A stretch of DNA of 64,000 nt, taken from the NCBI RefSeq assembly GCF_002970975.1, contig NZ_PNFA01000006.1:62001-126000 (forward strand), read 5' to 3'. Of this stretch, positions 7,974-17,091 are shown piece by piece; position 1 is the first letter of the stretch; each line of letters opens with the position of its first letter. The notes under the pieces were generated by a model. The model searched no databases, had not been told where the DNA came from, and was given only the letters and a program-made list of their open reading frames with translations. The position numbers and the translations under genes are program-made. The stretch is from Microbacterium halophytorum (GTDB lineage Bacteria; Actinomycetota; Actinomycetes; Actinomycetales; Microbacteriaceae).

Positions 7974-9143
7974 GTGACCGAGAACACCCCCGCCGTCCGC
8001 GAGATCGGCATCATCATGAACGGCGCCAGCGGGCGCATGGGCTACCGCCAGCACCTCGTGCGCTCGATCCTCGCGATCCGCGACGAGGGCGGCTTCGAGC
8101 TCTCCGACGGCACCAAGGTGACGGTCCGCCCGCTGCTGGTCGGCCGCAGCGAGGCCAAGCTCGCCGAGATCGCCGCGCAGCACGGCATCGAGGACTACAC
8201 GACCGACCTCGACGCGGCGCTCGCCGACCCGAAGTGGGAGATCTACGCAGACTTCCTCGTCACCAAGGCCCGCGCCACGGCCCTGCGCAAGGCGATCGCC
8301 GCCGGCAAGACGATCTATACAGAGAAGCCGACCGCCGAGACGCTGGAAGAGGCGATCGAGCTCGCGCAGCTGGCGAAGGATGCGGGCGTCAAGGCCGGCG
8401 TCGTGCACGACAAGCTCTACCTGCCCGGCCTGCAGAAGGCCAAGCGCCTCATCGACTCGGGCTTCTTCGGCCGCATCCTCTCGGTGCGCGGCGAGTTCGG
8501 CTACTGGGTCTTCGAAGGCGACTGGCAGCCCGCCCAGCGCCCGAGCTGGAACTACCGCGTCGAAGACGGCGGCGGCATCATCGTCGACATGTTCCCGCAC
8601 TGGAACTACGTGCTCGAGAACCTGTTCGGCAAGGTCAACAGCGTCTACACGCAGGCCTCGATCCACATCCCCGACCGCTGGGACGAGCAGGGCGAGCACT
8701 ACGCGACGACGGCGGAGGATGCCGCGTACGGCGTGTTCGAGCTCGAGGGCGGCGCCGTCGCGCAGATCAACTCGAGCTGGACGACCCGCGTGAACCGCGA
8801 CGAGCTCGTCGAGTTCCACATCGACGGCACCCACGGCTCGGCCGTCGTCGGCCTGTTCGGCGCGAAGATCCAGCCGCGGGGCGCCACGCCGAAGCCGGTC
8901 TGGAACCCCGACCTCGAAGACACGATCGACTACGACGCGACCTGGCAGAACGTGCCCACCAACGAGGTGTTCCTGAACGGCTTCCGCCAGCAGTGGCAGG
9001 AGTTCCTCGAGAGCTACGTCATCGGCACGGACTACGCGTTCGACCTGCTGGCCGGCGCCCGCGGCATGCAGCTGGCTGAGGCGGGCCTGAAGTCGGACAA
9101 GACGGGCGCCAAGGTGTCCCTCGACGAGATCGTGCTCGACTGA
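7974..9143 (+). CDS. Gfo/Idh/MocA-family oxidoreductase
   Basis: A 389-residue NAD(P)-dependent sugar dehydrogenase-like protein. The N-terminal Rossmann segment is unusual (IGIIMNGASGRMGYRQH instead of the GxGxxG seen in most members), a form known from a subgroup of this family. The catalytic Lys118 is in YTEKPTAET. The C-terminal half has the expected sheet domain (GGGIIVDMFPHWNYVLENL). The start is GTG at 7974 with AAGGA upstream; the next gene begins two bases after its stop. Within an operon with a DUF993 aldolase-like protein and a sugar isomerase-like protein it probably oxidises a cyclic sugar or polyol, but the substrate cannot be read from the sequence. Confidence 0.85.
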   Translation: MTENTPAVREIGIIMNGASGRMGYRQHLVRSILAIRDEGGFELSDGTKVTVRPLLVGRSEAKLAEIAAQHGIEDYTTDLDAALADPKWEIYADFLVTKARATALRKAIAAGKTIYTEKPTAETLEEAIELAQLAKDAGVKAGVVHDKLYLPGLQKAKRLIDSGFFGRILSVRGEFGYWVFEGDWQPAQRPSWNYRVEDGGGIIVDMFPHWNYVLENLFGKVNSVYTQASIHIPDRWDEQGEHYATTAEDAAYGVFELEGGAVAQINSSWTTRVNRDELVEFHIDGTHGSAVVGLFGAKIQPRGATPKPVWNPDLEDTIDYDATWQNVPTNEVFLNGFRQQWQEFLESYVIGTDYAFDLLAGARGMQLAEAGLKSDKTGAKVSLDEIVLD

Positions 9144-9144
9144 T

Positions 9145-10350
9145 ATGTCCGACGGCTTCATCCTGCTGGGCGAGGACGGCGCGACGTCCCTCGCCCCCGT
9201 GAACGACGCCGCTGGCTTCTCGAAGCCCGCGGGCGGCCTGCGCTCGCGCGTCGCCTATGCGGCCGCGCACGTGGCGCCGGTCGCCTGGGCCGACAACACG
9301 CCCGGTCAGCCCGCCGCGATCGACTGGGACTCGACGCTCGCCTTCCGCCGCAACGTCTACTCGTGGGGCCTCGGCGTCGCCGACGCCATGGACACCGCCC
9401 AGCGCAACATGGGCATCGACGCCACGGCGGTCCGCGAGCTCATCGCCCGCAGCGCCGAGGTCGCCCGCGAAGAGGGCGGCTCGGTCGCGGTCGGCGTGAA
9501 CACCGACCACATCGAGGACGCGTCGATCTCGCTGCAGCAGATCATCGACGGCTACGTCTACCAACTCGAGCACGCCGAAGAGCACGGGGCGGTTCCCGTG
9601 CTGATGGCGAGCCGCCACCTGGCGCGCGCGGCCGAGAGCGCCGACGACTACCGCGCCGTGTACCGCGCGGTGCTCGCGAAGGCCACGGGCGAGGTCGTGC
9701 TGCACTGGCTCGGCACCGCGTTCGACCCGCAGCTCGAGGGCTACTTCGGGGCGAGCGATTGGCGCGAGTCGTCGAACACCGTCGTCGACATCATCGCCGA
9801 GAACGCCGACAAGGTCGCGGGCATCAAGATGAGCCTCCTCGACGCCGACAGCGAGGTGCACGTGCGCGAGCGCCTGCCGCAGGGCGTGAGGATGTTCACG
9901 GGCGACGACTTCAACTACGTCGGCCTCATCGGCGGTGCGGATGTGCCGCAGGCGGCCCAGCCGGAGCGCTCCGCCGACACTGATCGCACGCACTCCGACG
10001 CGCTCCTGGGCGCGTTCGCCGCGATCACGCCCGTGGCATCCGGGGCGATCCAGGCGCTCGACGCGGGCGACCCCGACCGGTACTACGAACTGCTCCAGCC
10101 GACGGAGGCCCTCAGCCGCCAGGTGTTCGCCGCTCCGACGTTCTACTACAAGACCGGCGTCGCGTTCCTGGCCTGGCTGAACGGGCACCAGCCCGCGTTC
10201 CAGATGATCGGCGGTCTGCACTCGGCGCGCAGCCTGCCGCACCTGAGCGAGATCGTGCGCCTCGCCAACGACGCGCACGCGCTCGAGAGGCCCGAGCTCG
10301 CGGTGCAGCGATGGAACGACTACCTGCGCCTGAACGGAGTGACCGCATGA
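9145..10350 (+). CDS. DUF993-family protein (aldolase-like TIM barrel)
   Basis: A 401-residue protein recognised as the DUF993 family, which is grouped with dihydrodipicolinate-synthase-like (class I aldolase) TIM barrels. Visible features are DNTPGQPAAIDWDSTLAFRR near residue 50, GVNTDHIEDA near 120, the Lys-containing strand KVAGIKMSLLD near 227-237, and FTGDDFNYVGLIGG near 252. Lys in GIKMS is at the place where such aldolases carry the Schiff-base lysine, so a retro-aldol or dehydratase step is plausible. The gene lies directly after the Gfo/Idh dehydrogenase and overlaps the next start by four bases (ATGA), so the three products very likely act in sequence on one substrate. Confidence 0.8.
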   Translation: MSDGFILLGEDGATSLAPVNDAAGFSKPAGGLRSRVAYAAAHVAPVAWADNTPGQPAAIDWDSTLAFRRNVYSWGLGVADAMDTAQRNMGIDATAVRELIARSAEVAREEGGSVAVGVNTDHIEDASISLQQIIDGYVYQLEHAEEHGAVPVLMASRHLARAAESADDYRAVYRAVLAKATGEVVLHWLGTAFDPQLEGYFGASDWRESSNTVVDIIAENADKVAGIKMSLLDADSEVHVRERLPQGVRMFTGDDFNYVGLIGGADVPQAAQPERSADTDRTHSDALLGAFAAITPVASGAIQALDAGDPDRYYELLQPTEALSRQVFAAPTFYYKTGVAFLAWLNGHQPAFQMIGGLHSARSLPHLSEIVRLANDAHALERPELAVQRWNDYLRLNGVTA

Positions 10351-11216
10351 CCGCCCCGCACCCCCGCCTGTCGATCAATCAGGCGACCATCAAGCACACG
10401 ACCGCCGCGCAGGCGATCGAGGTCACGCGCGCGGCCGGCATCGGCGCCATCGGCCTCTGGCGCGAGCAGGTGCAGGAGGCGGGCCTCGACGAGACGGCGA
10501 AGATGCTCGCCGACAGCGGGCTGCGATACTCCACGCACTGCCGCGGCGGCTGGTTCACGGCGGAGGAGGGCCCCGGCCGGGTCGCGGCGCTCGACGACAA
10601 CCGCCGCGCGATCGATGAGACCGCTGTGCTCGCGGCCGCGGGCGCCGAGGGCTCCCGGCCCGTGCTCGTGCTCGTCGTCGGCGGCCTGCCCGAGGGGTCC
10701 CGCGACCTCCTCGGCGCCCGCGAGCGCGTCCGCGACGCGGTCGGTCAGCTCGCGCCGTACGCCGCCGAGCGCGGCGTGACCCTCGCCCTCGAGCCGCTGC
10801 ACCCGATGTACGCCTCCGATCGCTCGGTGCTGTCGACGCTCGACCAAGCGCTCGACATCGCCGCCGACTTCGCGCCCGAGACCGTCGGCGTCACGATCGA
10901 CACGTTCCACCTGTGGTGGGATCCGGATGTCATCGAGGGGATCGAGCGCGCGGGTGCCGAGGGGCGCATCGCCACCTACCAGGTGTGCGACTGGAAGACG
11001 CCGCTCGAGGCCGACAACCTGCTCTCGCGCCACTACCCGGGCGACGGCATGATCGACTTCGCCGACATGACCCGCGCCGTCGAGGCGACGGGCTACGACG
11101 GCGACATCGAGGTCGAGCTGCTGAACCAGGCGATCTGGGACACGGAGCCCGCCGAGGCCGTGCGGCGCACGATCGCCGGCTTCGACGTCGCAGTCGCGCC
11201 CTACCTCAGGGCGTAG
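10347..11216 (+). CDS. Sugar phosphate isomerase/epimerase-like TIM barrel
   Basis: A 289-residue protein of the xylose-isomerase-like/AP-endonuclease-2 superfamily. Conserved metal-site segments are present: ALEPLHPMY with Glu near residue 148, VGVTIDTFHLWWDP with Asp and His near 182-185, and a late Glu in DIEVELLN. The start ATG overlaps the DUF993 stop. Family members isomerise or dehydrate free or phosphorylated sugars, including IolE-like inosose dehydratases. It completes a three-gene catabolic cassette; the substrate is unknown. Confidence 0.82.
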   Translation: MTAPHPRLSINQATIKHTTAAQAIEVTRAAGIGAIGLWREQVQEAGLDETAKMLADSGLRYSTHCRGGWFTAEEGPGRVAALDDNRRAIDETAVLAAAGAEGSRPVLVLVVGGLPEGSRDLLGARERVRDAVGQLAPYAAERGVTLALEPLHPMYASDRSVLSTLDQALDIAADFAPETVGVTIDTFHLWWDPDVIEGIERAGAEGRIATYQVCDWKTPLEADNLLSRHYPGDGMIDFADMTRAVEATGYDGDIEVELLNQAIWDTEPAEAVRRTIAGFDVAVAPYLRA

Positions 11217-11250
11217 CCCGTCGAATCCCCGGCATCCGGAGGGCCTTCGA

Positions 11251-11263
11251 TACGATGAGACGC
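11251..11263 (+). promoter_or_regulatory. -10 box of a probable leaderless promoter
   Basis: TACGAT at 11251-11256 stands seven bases before the ATG at 11264. The same spacing of TANNNT to start codon is seen before the M24-like, methyltransferase and ftsY genes of this window. No clear -35 box was found. An alternative start at 11255 with GGAGGG upstream cannot be excluded. Confidence 0.45.
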
Positions 11264-12277
11264 ATGACGACCCCCGCCCCGCGAGCCGCGACCCTTCAGG
11301 ACGTGGCGCGCGAGGCGGGGGTCTCCCTCGCCACGGCGTCGCGCGTGCTGAACGGCTCGACGCGCAAGGTCGCCGAGGCCTATCGCGAGCGGGTCGAGGC
11401 CGCGGCCGACGCGCTCGGCTACGCCGCGAACATGTCGGCTCAGGCGACGGCGAGGGGCACCTCGTCGACGCTCGCCCTGCTGGTCGCCGACATCGCCGAC
11501 CCGTACTTCGCGCAGATCGCCTCCGGCGTCGCGCACGCCGCCGCCGACGAGGGCCTCGTGCTCACGATCGGCATCACGGAGCGCGAGGCGGCGCAGGAGG
11601 CCCAGTTCGTCCGCTCGCTGCGCGGCCAGCGCCCGCGCGGCGTCGTGCTCGCCGCTTCTCGATCGAGCGCCGGCGCGAGCGAGGCGCTCACCGCTGTGCT
11701 CAACGAGGTCGAGCAGATGGGCGGCACCGTCGTCTCGCTCGGCGCGCCCAGCGGAACCCCGGGCGGCCGCATGATCGCGGTGCAGAATCGCGAGGGCTCC
11801 CGGATGCTCGGGGCGGCCCTGGCGCAGCGCGGCTACTCCTCGGCGATCGCGCTCGGGGCGGCGGAGGGCCTCGTCACGAGCGACCAGCGCCTCGGCGGCT
11901 TCGCCGAGGGCTTCACCGGTGACGTGGCCGTGCGGCGCGACGGCTTCGACCGCGAGTCCGGCTACCGCGCGATGTCCGATGCGCTCGCCGCGGGCGTCCC
12001 AGGCGGGACCGTCGTGTTCGGCATCACCGATATGGTCGCGCTCGGTGCGATCGCCGCCATCCGGGACGCCGGCCGCTCCGTGGGCGACGACATCGCCGTC
12101 GCCGGCTTCGGCGACGTGTTCCCCGACATCGAGGTCGCCCTGTCGATGACGACGGTGCGCGCGCCCCTGCGCGACCTCGGCGAGCAGGCCGTCGCGGCCG
12201 TCGTCGCCGACGACTGGTCGGACGCCGACCCCCTCGGTGTCGAGGTGCTGCTGCGCGGCTCGACCCCCGGCCGCTGA
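11264..12277 (+). CDS. LacI-family transcriptional regulator
   Basis: A 337-residue repressor-type protein. The helix-turn-helix is TLQDVAREAGVSLATASRV near the N-terminus and the ligand domain starts at LALLVADIADPYFAQI. The hinge helix reads AANMSAQATA, without the usual ARxL leucine that intercalates in the operator centre, so its operator may differ in the middle bases. The effector domain ends with the usual FGDVFPD and SMTTVRAP segments. It sits 47 bases after the cassette at 7974-11216 and probably controls it through the operator at 7937. The start could be 11255 instead (three residues longer). Confidence 0.85.
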   Translation: MTTPAPRAATLQDVAREAGVSLATASRVLNGSTRKVAEAYRERVEAAADALGYAANMSAQATARGTSSTLALLVADIADPYFAQIASGVAHAAADEGLVLTIGITEREAAQEAQFVRSLRGQRPRGVVLAASRSSAGASEALTAVLNEVEQMGGTVVSLGAPSGTPGGRMIAVQNREGSRMLGAALAQRGYSSAIALGAAEGLVTSDQRLGGFAEGFTGDVAVRRDGFDRESGYRAMSDALAAGVPGGTVVFGITDMVALGAIAAIRDAGRSVGDDIAVAGFGDVFPDIEVALSMTTVRAPLRDLGEQAVAAVVADDWSDADPLGVEVLLRGSTPGR

Positions 12278-12300
12278 CCCGCGGCGGGTGCGGCCCATGG

Positions 12301-12382
12301 GCGCTGAGACGCGGCAGAATCCGCGAGCCGCGGCAGAATCGGGCGAATTGTGCCGCGGCCCAGGGATTATGCCGCGGCTCAG
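12301..12382. repeat. 82-bp intergenic palindromic element, copy 1
   Basis: Together with 12493-12574 this forms a pair of near-identical 82-base elements 192 bases apart. The left arm has two tandem units (GCGGCAGAATCCGCGAGCC and CGCGGCAGAATC); the right arm has two inverted units (GTGCCGCGGCCCAGGGATTA and TGCCGCGGCTCAG), so the whole can fold into one long imperfect hairpin. It lies directly downstream of the LacI gene. The 110 bases between the two copies hold no recognised gene. Confidence 0.8.
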
Positions 12383-12492
12383 GAACTGCGGCGATCGCGC
12401 TGCGAGCTCCTGAGGGTCTCGGCTTCGAGCCCTGAGTCGAGGGCGGCGGGTGCGTTTCGGCACCGTACGCCGAGCCGGGCGCGGCACCGTGA

Positions 12493-12574
12493 GCGCTGAG
12501 ACGCGGCAGAATCCGCGAGCCGCGGCAGAATCGAGCGGACTGTGCCGCGGCTCAGGGATTGTGCCGCGCCTCAG
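12493..12574. repeat. 82-bp intergenic palindromic element, copy 2
   Basis: Same length and layout as the copy at 12301, with a few substitutions. Its right end includes the stop codon of the minus-strand serine hydrolase gene (12571-12573). The location between convergent gene ends suits a bidirectional terminator, although its internal tandem-unit structure is more elaborate than a terminator needs. Confidence 0.8.
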
Positions 12575-13539
12575 ACCCCCGCGACGACCGCGTTGTCGAG
12601 CTGGAGGGGGTCGACGCCCGCGCGGTCGGCCTTCGCCGTGAGCAGCACGTAGGCGACGCCGTGCTCCGGGTGGAGCCAGAACTCCGTGCCCGACCATCCG
12701 GCGTGGCCGCATCCGTCCGTCGAGATGAGCCCCGGCGTGCGGTTGTTGAGGTTCAGAGTGAAGCCCCAGTCCTGGCCGCGCTCGGCCGGGTAGGGATCGA
12801 GGCGCGCCATTCCCTGCGTCACCGGGCGCCGCATGAAGGCGAGCCCCGCGGGGGTGAGGACGCCCGCCGTGCCGTCGCGGTGAGTGCGCAGCAGGTCGGT
12901 GGCGAGCCGCAGCAGGTCGTCGGCGCGGGCGAACAGGCCGGCGCCCGGGTCGCGGTTCGCGACGAGCTGCGACCAGTTCATCCCGGCCTCCGCGATGCCG
13001 TCGACCGGCACGTAGCCATCCGGATCGAGCGTGATGCCGGTCGCGCCGATCGTCTCGGCCCAGTCACGCACCGCCGCATCCCAACTGCGCCCGGTCGCGT
13101 GGGCGATGAGCTCCGCGATGCCGGTGTAGCCGAGCGTCGAGTACCGCGATGCGGTGCCTGCGGGGAAGTCTCGGCCGCGCGTGCGCAGTTCCGTCGCGAG
13201 GGGTACCGCGGTGTCGAGAGCGGGCTCCGAGATACCGGATGAGTGGCTCGCGAGGTGCCAGAGCCGCACGACGTCGTCGCGGTCGCGGCCGAACTCGGGC
13301 ACGGCGGCAGTCAGCGGCGTCTCCGGCGTGAGCAGCCCGCGCTCGATCGCGCGGGCCGCCGCGATGCCCGTGAGCACCTTGGTGATCGAGAACAGGGGAT
13401 AGGTCGCGTCGGCCGCCACGGGGCCGAACGCGTCGAGGGCGACGGTGCCGTCAGCGGTCGCGACGCCCAGCACCGCGTTCGGCAGGCGGCCGGAACCGAC
13501 ATGTCGGCGCGCCCAGTCGAAGGCGGCGTATGTGCTCAT
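12571..13539 (-). CDS. Serine hydrolase, class C beta-lactamase fold
   Basis: A 322-residue protein of the penicillin-binding/esterase family. The nucleophile motif is SITK (in YPLFSITKVLTG), the Tyr motif is YSTLGYTG, and the third motif is HAGWSG. There is no signal peptide, so it is probably a cytoplasmic esterase or amidase and not a beta-lactamase. The start at 13539 was chosen because GAGAGGA precedes it; an upstream in-frame ATG at 13635 would overlap unrelated sequence. It follows the enolase-superfamily dehydratase gene on the same strand after 166 bases in which nothing was recognised. It may be the last gene of that operon, but the gap makes this uncertain. Confidence 0.82.
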   Translation of the reverse strand: MSTYAAFDWARRHVGSGRLPNAVLGVATADGTVALDAFGPVAADATYPLFSITKVLTGIAAARAIERGLLTPETPLTAAVPEFGRDRDDVVRLWHLASHSSGISEPALDTAVPLATELRTRGRDFPAGTASRYSTLGYTGIAELIAHATGRSWDAAVRDWAETIGATGITLDPDGYVPVDGIAEAGMNWSQLVANRDPGAGLFARADDLLRLATDLLRTHRDGTAGVLTPAGLAFMRRPVTQGMARLDPYPAERGQDWGFTLNLNNRTPGLISTDGCGHAGWSGTEFWLHPEHGVAYVLLTAKADRAGVDPLQLDNAVVAGV

Positions 13540-13705
13540 GAGGTCCTCTCGGGTGCTCTGGGCGCGTGATGCACCTCGACAAGTCTCCCGGTCATCCGAG
13601 CGGATCACGGGCGGGTGGGGGAGTGTTGCCCGCACGGGCCCGCATCGCCGGGCCCATCGAGGCTCGGAAGCGGCACGCCGGGCCGGAATGCGTCAGCGCT
13701 GGCGA

Positions 13706-14767
13706 TCAGCGGAACCGGATGCCGAGCCCCAGCGCCGGGCCGCCCGTCGCCCGCCCGTCCGCGATGCGCAGCCCCGTCGGCTCCGCGAGCGCTCCGAGCT
13801 CGCCGAAGCCGGCAGACTCGACGTCCTCGACCCACGTCTCCTCGGGGAGCGCGTACGACAGCTGGCTCGACAGCTCCGGCAGCAGGTGCGGCGCGAGCTG
13901 TGCCCCGCGGTCGCGGGCGAGCTCCGCGATCTCCAAGAAGGGCGTGATGCCGCCGACCCTGATCACGTTGGGCTGGATCACATCGACGGCGCCCGCGTCG
14001 ATCGCGTCGCGGAACTGGTACCAGGTGTGCCGATTCTCGCCGAACGCGATCGGCACATCGATGCGGCGGCGCAGCTCGGCGTGACCCGCGATGTCATCGG
14101 CGCGCAGGGGCTCCTCGATCCAGGCGGGCGAGAACTCCGCGAGCCTGCCCATCGCGTCGGTCGCCTTCTCGAGCGACCAGCGCTGGTTCGCATCGATCAT
14201 GAGGGTGCGATCAGGGCCGAGCACGTCGCGCACGGCGGCCACGCGCTCGACGTCGCGGGCGATGTCGGGGCTGCCGACCTTGAACTTCACCGCCGTGAAA
14301 CCATCGGCGACCCAGCGCTCGACCTGGCCGACGAGATCGTCGAGCGAGTAGTGCAGGTTCACGCCGCTGCCGTACGCCGGGAGCGACGCGTGCCTGCGGC
14401 CCAGCAGGTCGGTGACGCTCCGGTCCGCGCGGCGCGCGCGCAGATCCCACAGCGCGAGGTCGAGCCCCGCGAGCGCGATCGTCGTGACCCCGCCGCCCCC
14501 GGCCTCGTGCAGGTGCTCCCACAGGGCGCGCCAGACGTCGGGCTCGGCGTCACGGCCGATCGCGGCGCTGGCGATGTCGTGGTCGAGCAGCGCCTGCACG
14601 GCGCGGGCGCCGATCGACGGCGTCCACGAGAAGCCGTGCCCCACGGCGCCGGATGAGTCGGTCACGTCGACCGCGACGACGCTGATCTCCGTGACGTCGG
14701 GGCCCCACGGGCGAGTCAGCGGGACCGTGATCAGACGCGTGTCGACGGCGGCGATCGTCGCAGTCAT
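13706..14767 (-). CDS. Mandelate racemase/muconate lactonizing enzyme family dehydratase
   Basis: A 353-residue member of the enolase superfamily. The base pair KFK (Lys161, Lys163), magnesium ligands Asp192 (MIDANQ), Glu218 (WIEEPL) and Glu244 (FGEN), and the Asp262-His294 dyad (VDVIQPN and APHLLPE) are all present, which places it in the mandelate racemase subgroup. Most such enzymes from sugar operons dehydrate acid sugars (galactonate, galactarate, fuconate and similar). The start overlaps the stop of the SDR gene by four bases. With the SDR and the Gfo/Idh protein it forms an oxidise-then-dehydrate route, plausibly for a uronic or aldonic acid from pectin; the exact substrate is not visible. 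Confidence 0.85.
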   Translation of the reverse strand: MTATIAAVDTRLITVPLTRPWGPDVTEISVVAVDVTDSSGAVGHGFSWTPSIGARAVQALLDHDIASAAIGRDAEPDVWRALWEHLHEAGGGGVTTIALAGLDLALWDLRARRADRSVTDLLGRRHASLPAYGSGVNLHYSLDDLVGQVERWVADGFTAVKFKVGSPDIARDVERVAAVRDVLGPDRTLMIDANQRWSLEKATDAMGRLAEFSPAWIEEPLRADDIAGHAELRRRIDVPIAFGENRHTWYQFRDAIDAGAVDVIQPNVIRVGGITPFLEIAELARDRGAQLAPHLLPELSSQLSYALPEETWVEDVESAGFGELGALAEPTGLRIADGRATGGPALGLGIRFR

Positions 14768-15674
14768 CCGGTCGCCCCCGCCGTGTCGGGGGTGCGCACG
14801 AGCTCGTCCCGCCAGAGGTGCCTGGCGCGCCACCCCAGCAGCTCCTCGGCGCGCGCGCTCGAGAACATCGACTGCGAACCGGTCAGCTGGTCGGCGGCAC
14901 CCGCCGCCGCCGGCAGGAAGCTCCGGATGGCGGTGGCCGTGTCGGATTCGCAGAGGGCATCGGGCGCCCCGACGAAGAACGTCGATCCGTTCGGCACATC
15001 GGCCGCGCGCTCGACCCATGCGGCCACGAACGCCCCCGCGTCGCGCGCGTCGACGTAGTTGAACAGCGCAACGGCGCTGAGCGCCGGGTCGGAGATGCGC
15101 TCGGCGACCGTGTGCCCCTGCTGAGTGGGCGCGCCTGCCCACTCCTCCGGAGCGATCACGTAGCAGGGGCGGAAGACGCCGAAGCTCATCCGGCCGCCGT
15201 GCTGGCGCACCGCCATCTGCACGATCTGCTCCATCGCGACCTTCGACGCGCCATATCCGTTCCACGGCGCGACGGGGTGATCCTCGTCGAGCGGCAGGTA
15301 ATCGGGCTTCCAGCCGCTGGGGGAGTGATAGCCCATGACGGTGGGGCTGGAGGCGAGGAGCATCTTCTCCGCGCCCGCGTCGAGGGACGCCTGCAGCACC
15401 GACCAGACGAGCTGCGTGTTGATGCGGTACGTGTCGGGGTCGGGCAGGGCACCCGGTACGGCGATCGCCGCCAGGTGCACGACGGCGGCGGGGCGGATGT
15501 CGGAGAAGACCGCCGAAGTCGCGCCGGCGTCGAGGAGGTCGACGGCGACCTGCCGAGCCGGGAGCCCGTCGAGGGCCTCGCGGTCGAGCGACGTCACCTC
15601 GTGCCCCTCGGCCGCGAGTGCCGCGACGACGCTGCGGCCGAGCCGGCCGGCGCCCCCCGTGACGATGATTCGGC

Positions 15675-15678
<4 letters not shown>
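14764..15678 (-). CDS. NAD-dependent epimerase/dehydratase (SDR), possibly uronate dehydrogenase-like
   Basis: A 304-residue extended short-chain dehydrogenase. The nucleotide motif is TGGAGRLG (residues 7-14), and the catalytic pair Tyr142-Lys146 lies in YGASK. The stretch LLASSPTVMGYH recalls the SSNHxIGYY segment of bacterial uronate dehydrogenases, which oxidise galacturonate or glucuronate to the aldarolactone; the match is partial. The gene overlaps both neighbours by four bases (Gfo/Idh upstream, dehydratase downstream), so translation is probably coupled. A uronate oxidising role would fit the pectate lyase nearby, but this is inference. Confidence 0.8.
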
Positions 15679-17021
<1,343 letters not shown>

Positions 17022-17091
17022 GTGAACGTGATCCTCTCGGAAGAAATCGGTTGCTCGTCGGGTGTGTCTGCGTGCGGGGTCGCGCCGCCGG

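Noticed and set aside
7974-11216. C-glycoside deglycosylation locus
   Set aside because: A GMC- or Gfo-type oxidase and a TIM-barrel protein are found in such loci, but the small partner subunit of the lyase is missing and DUF993 is not part of the described systems.
12571-13539. Beta-lactamase resistance gene
   Set aside because: SITK, YxxxG and HAG motifs fit the broad serine hydrolase/esterase group. There is no signal peptide, so action on periplasmic or extracellular beta-lactams is unlikely.
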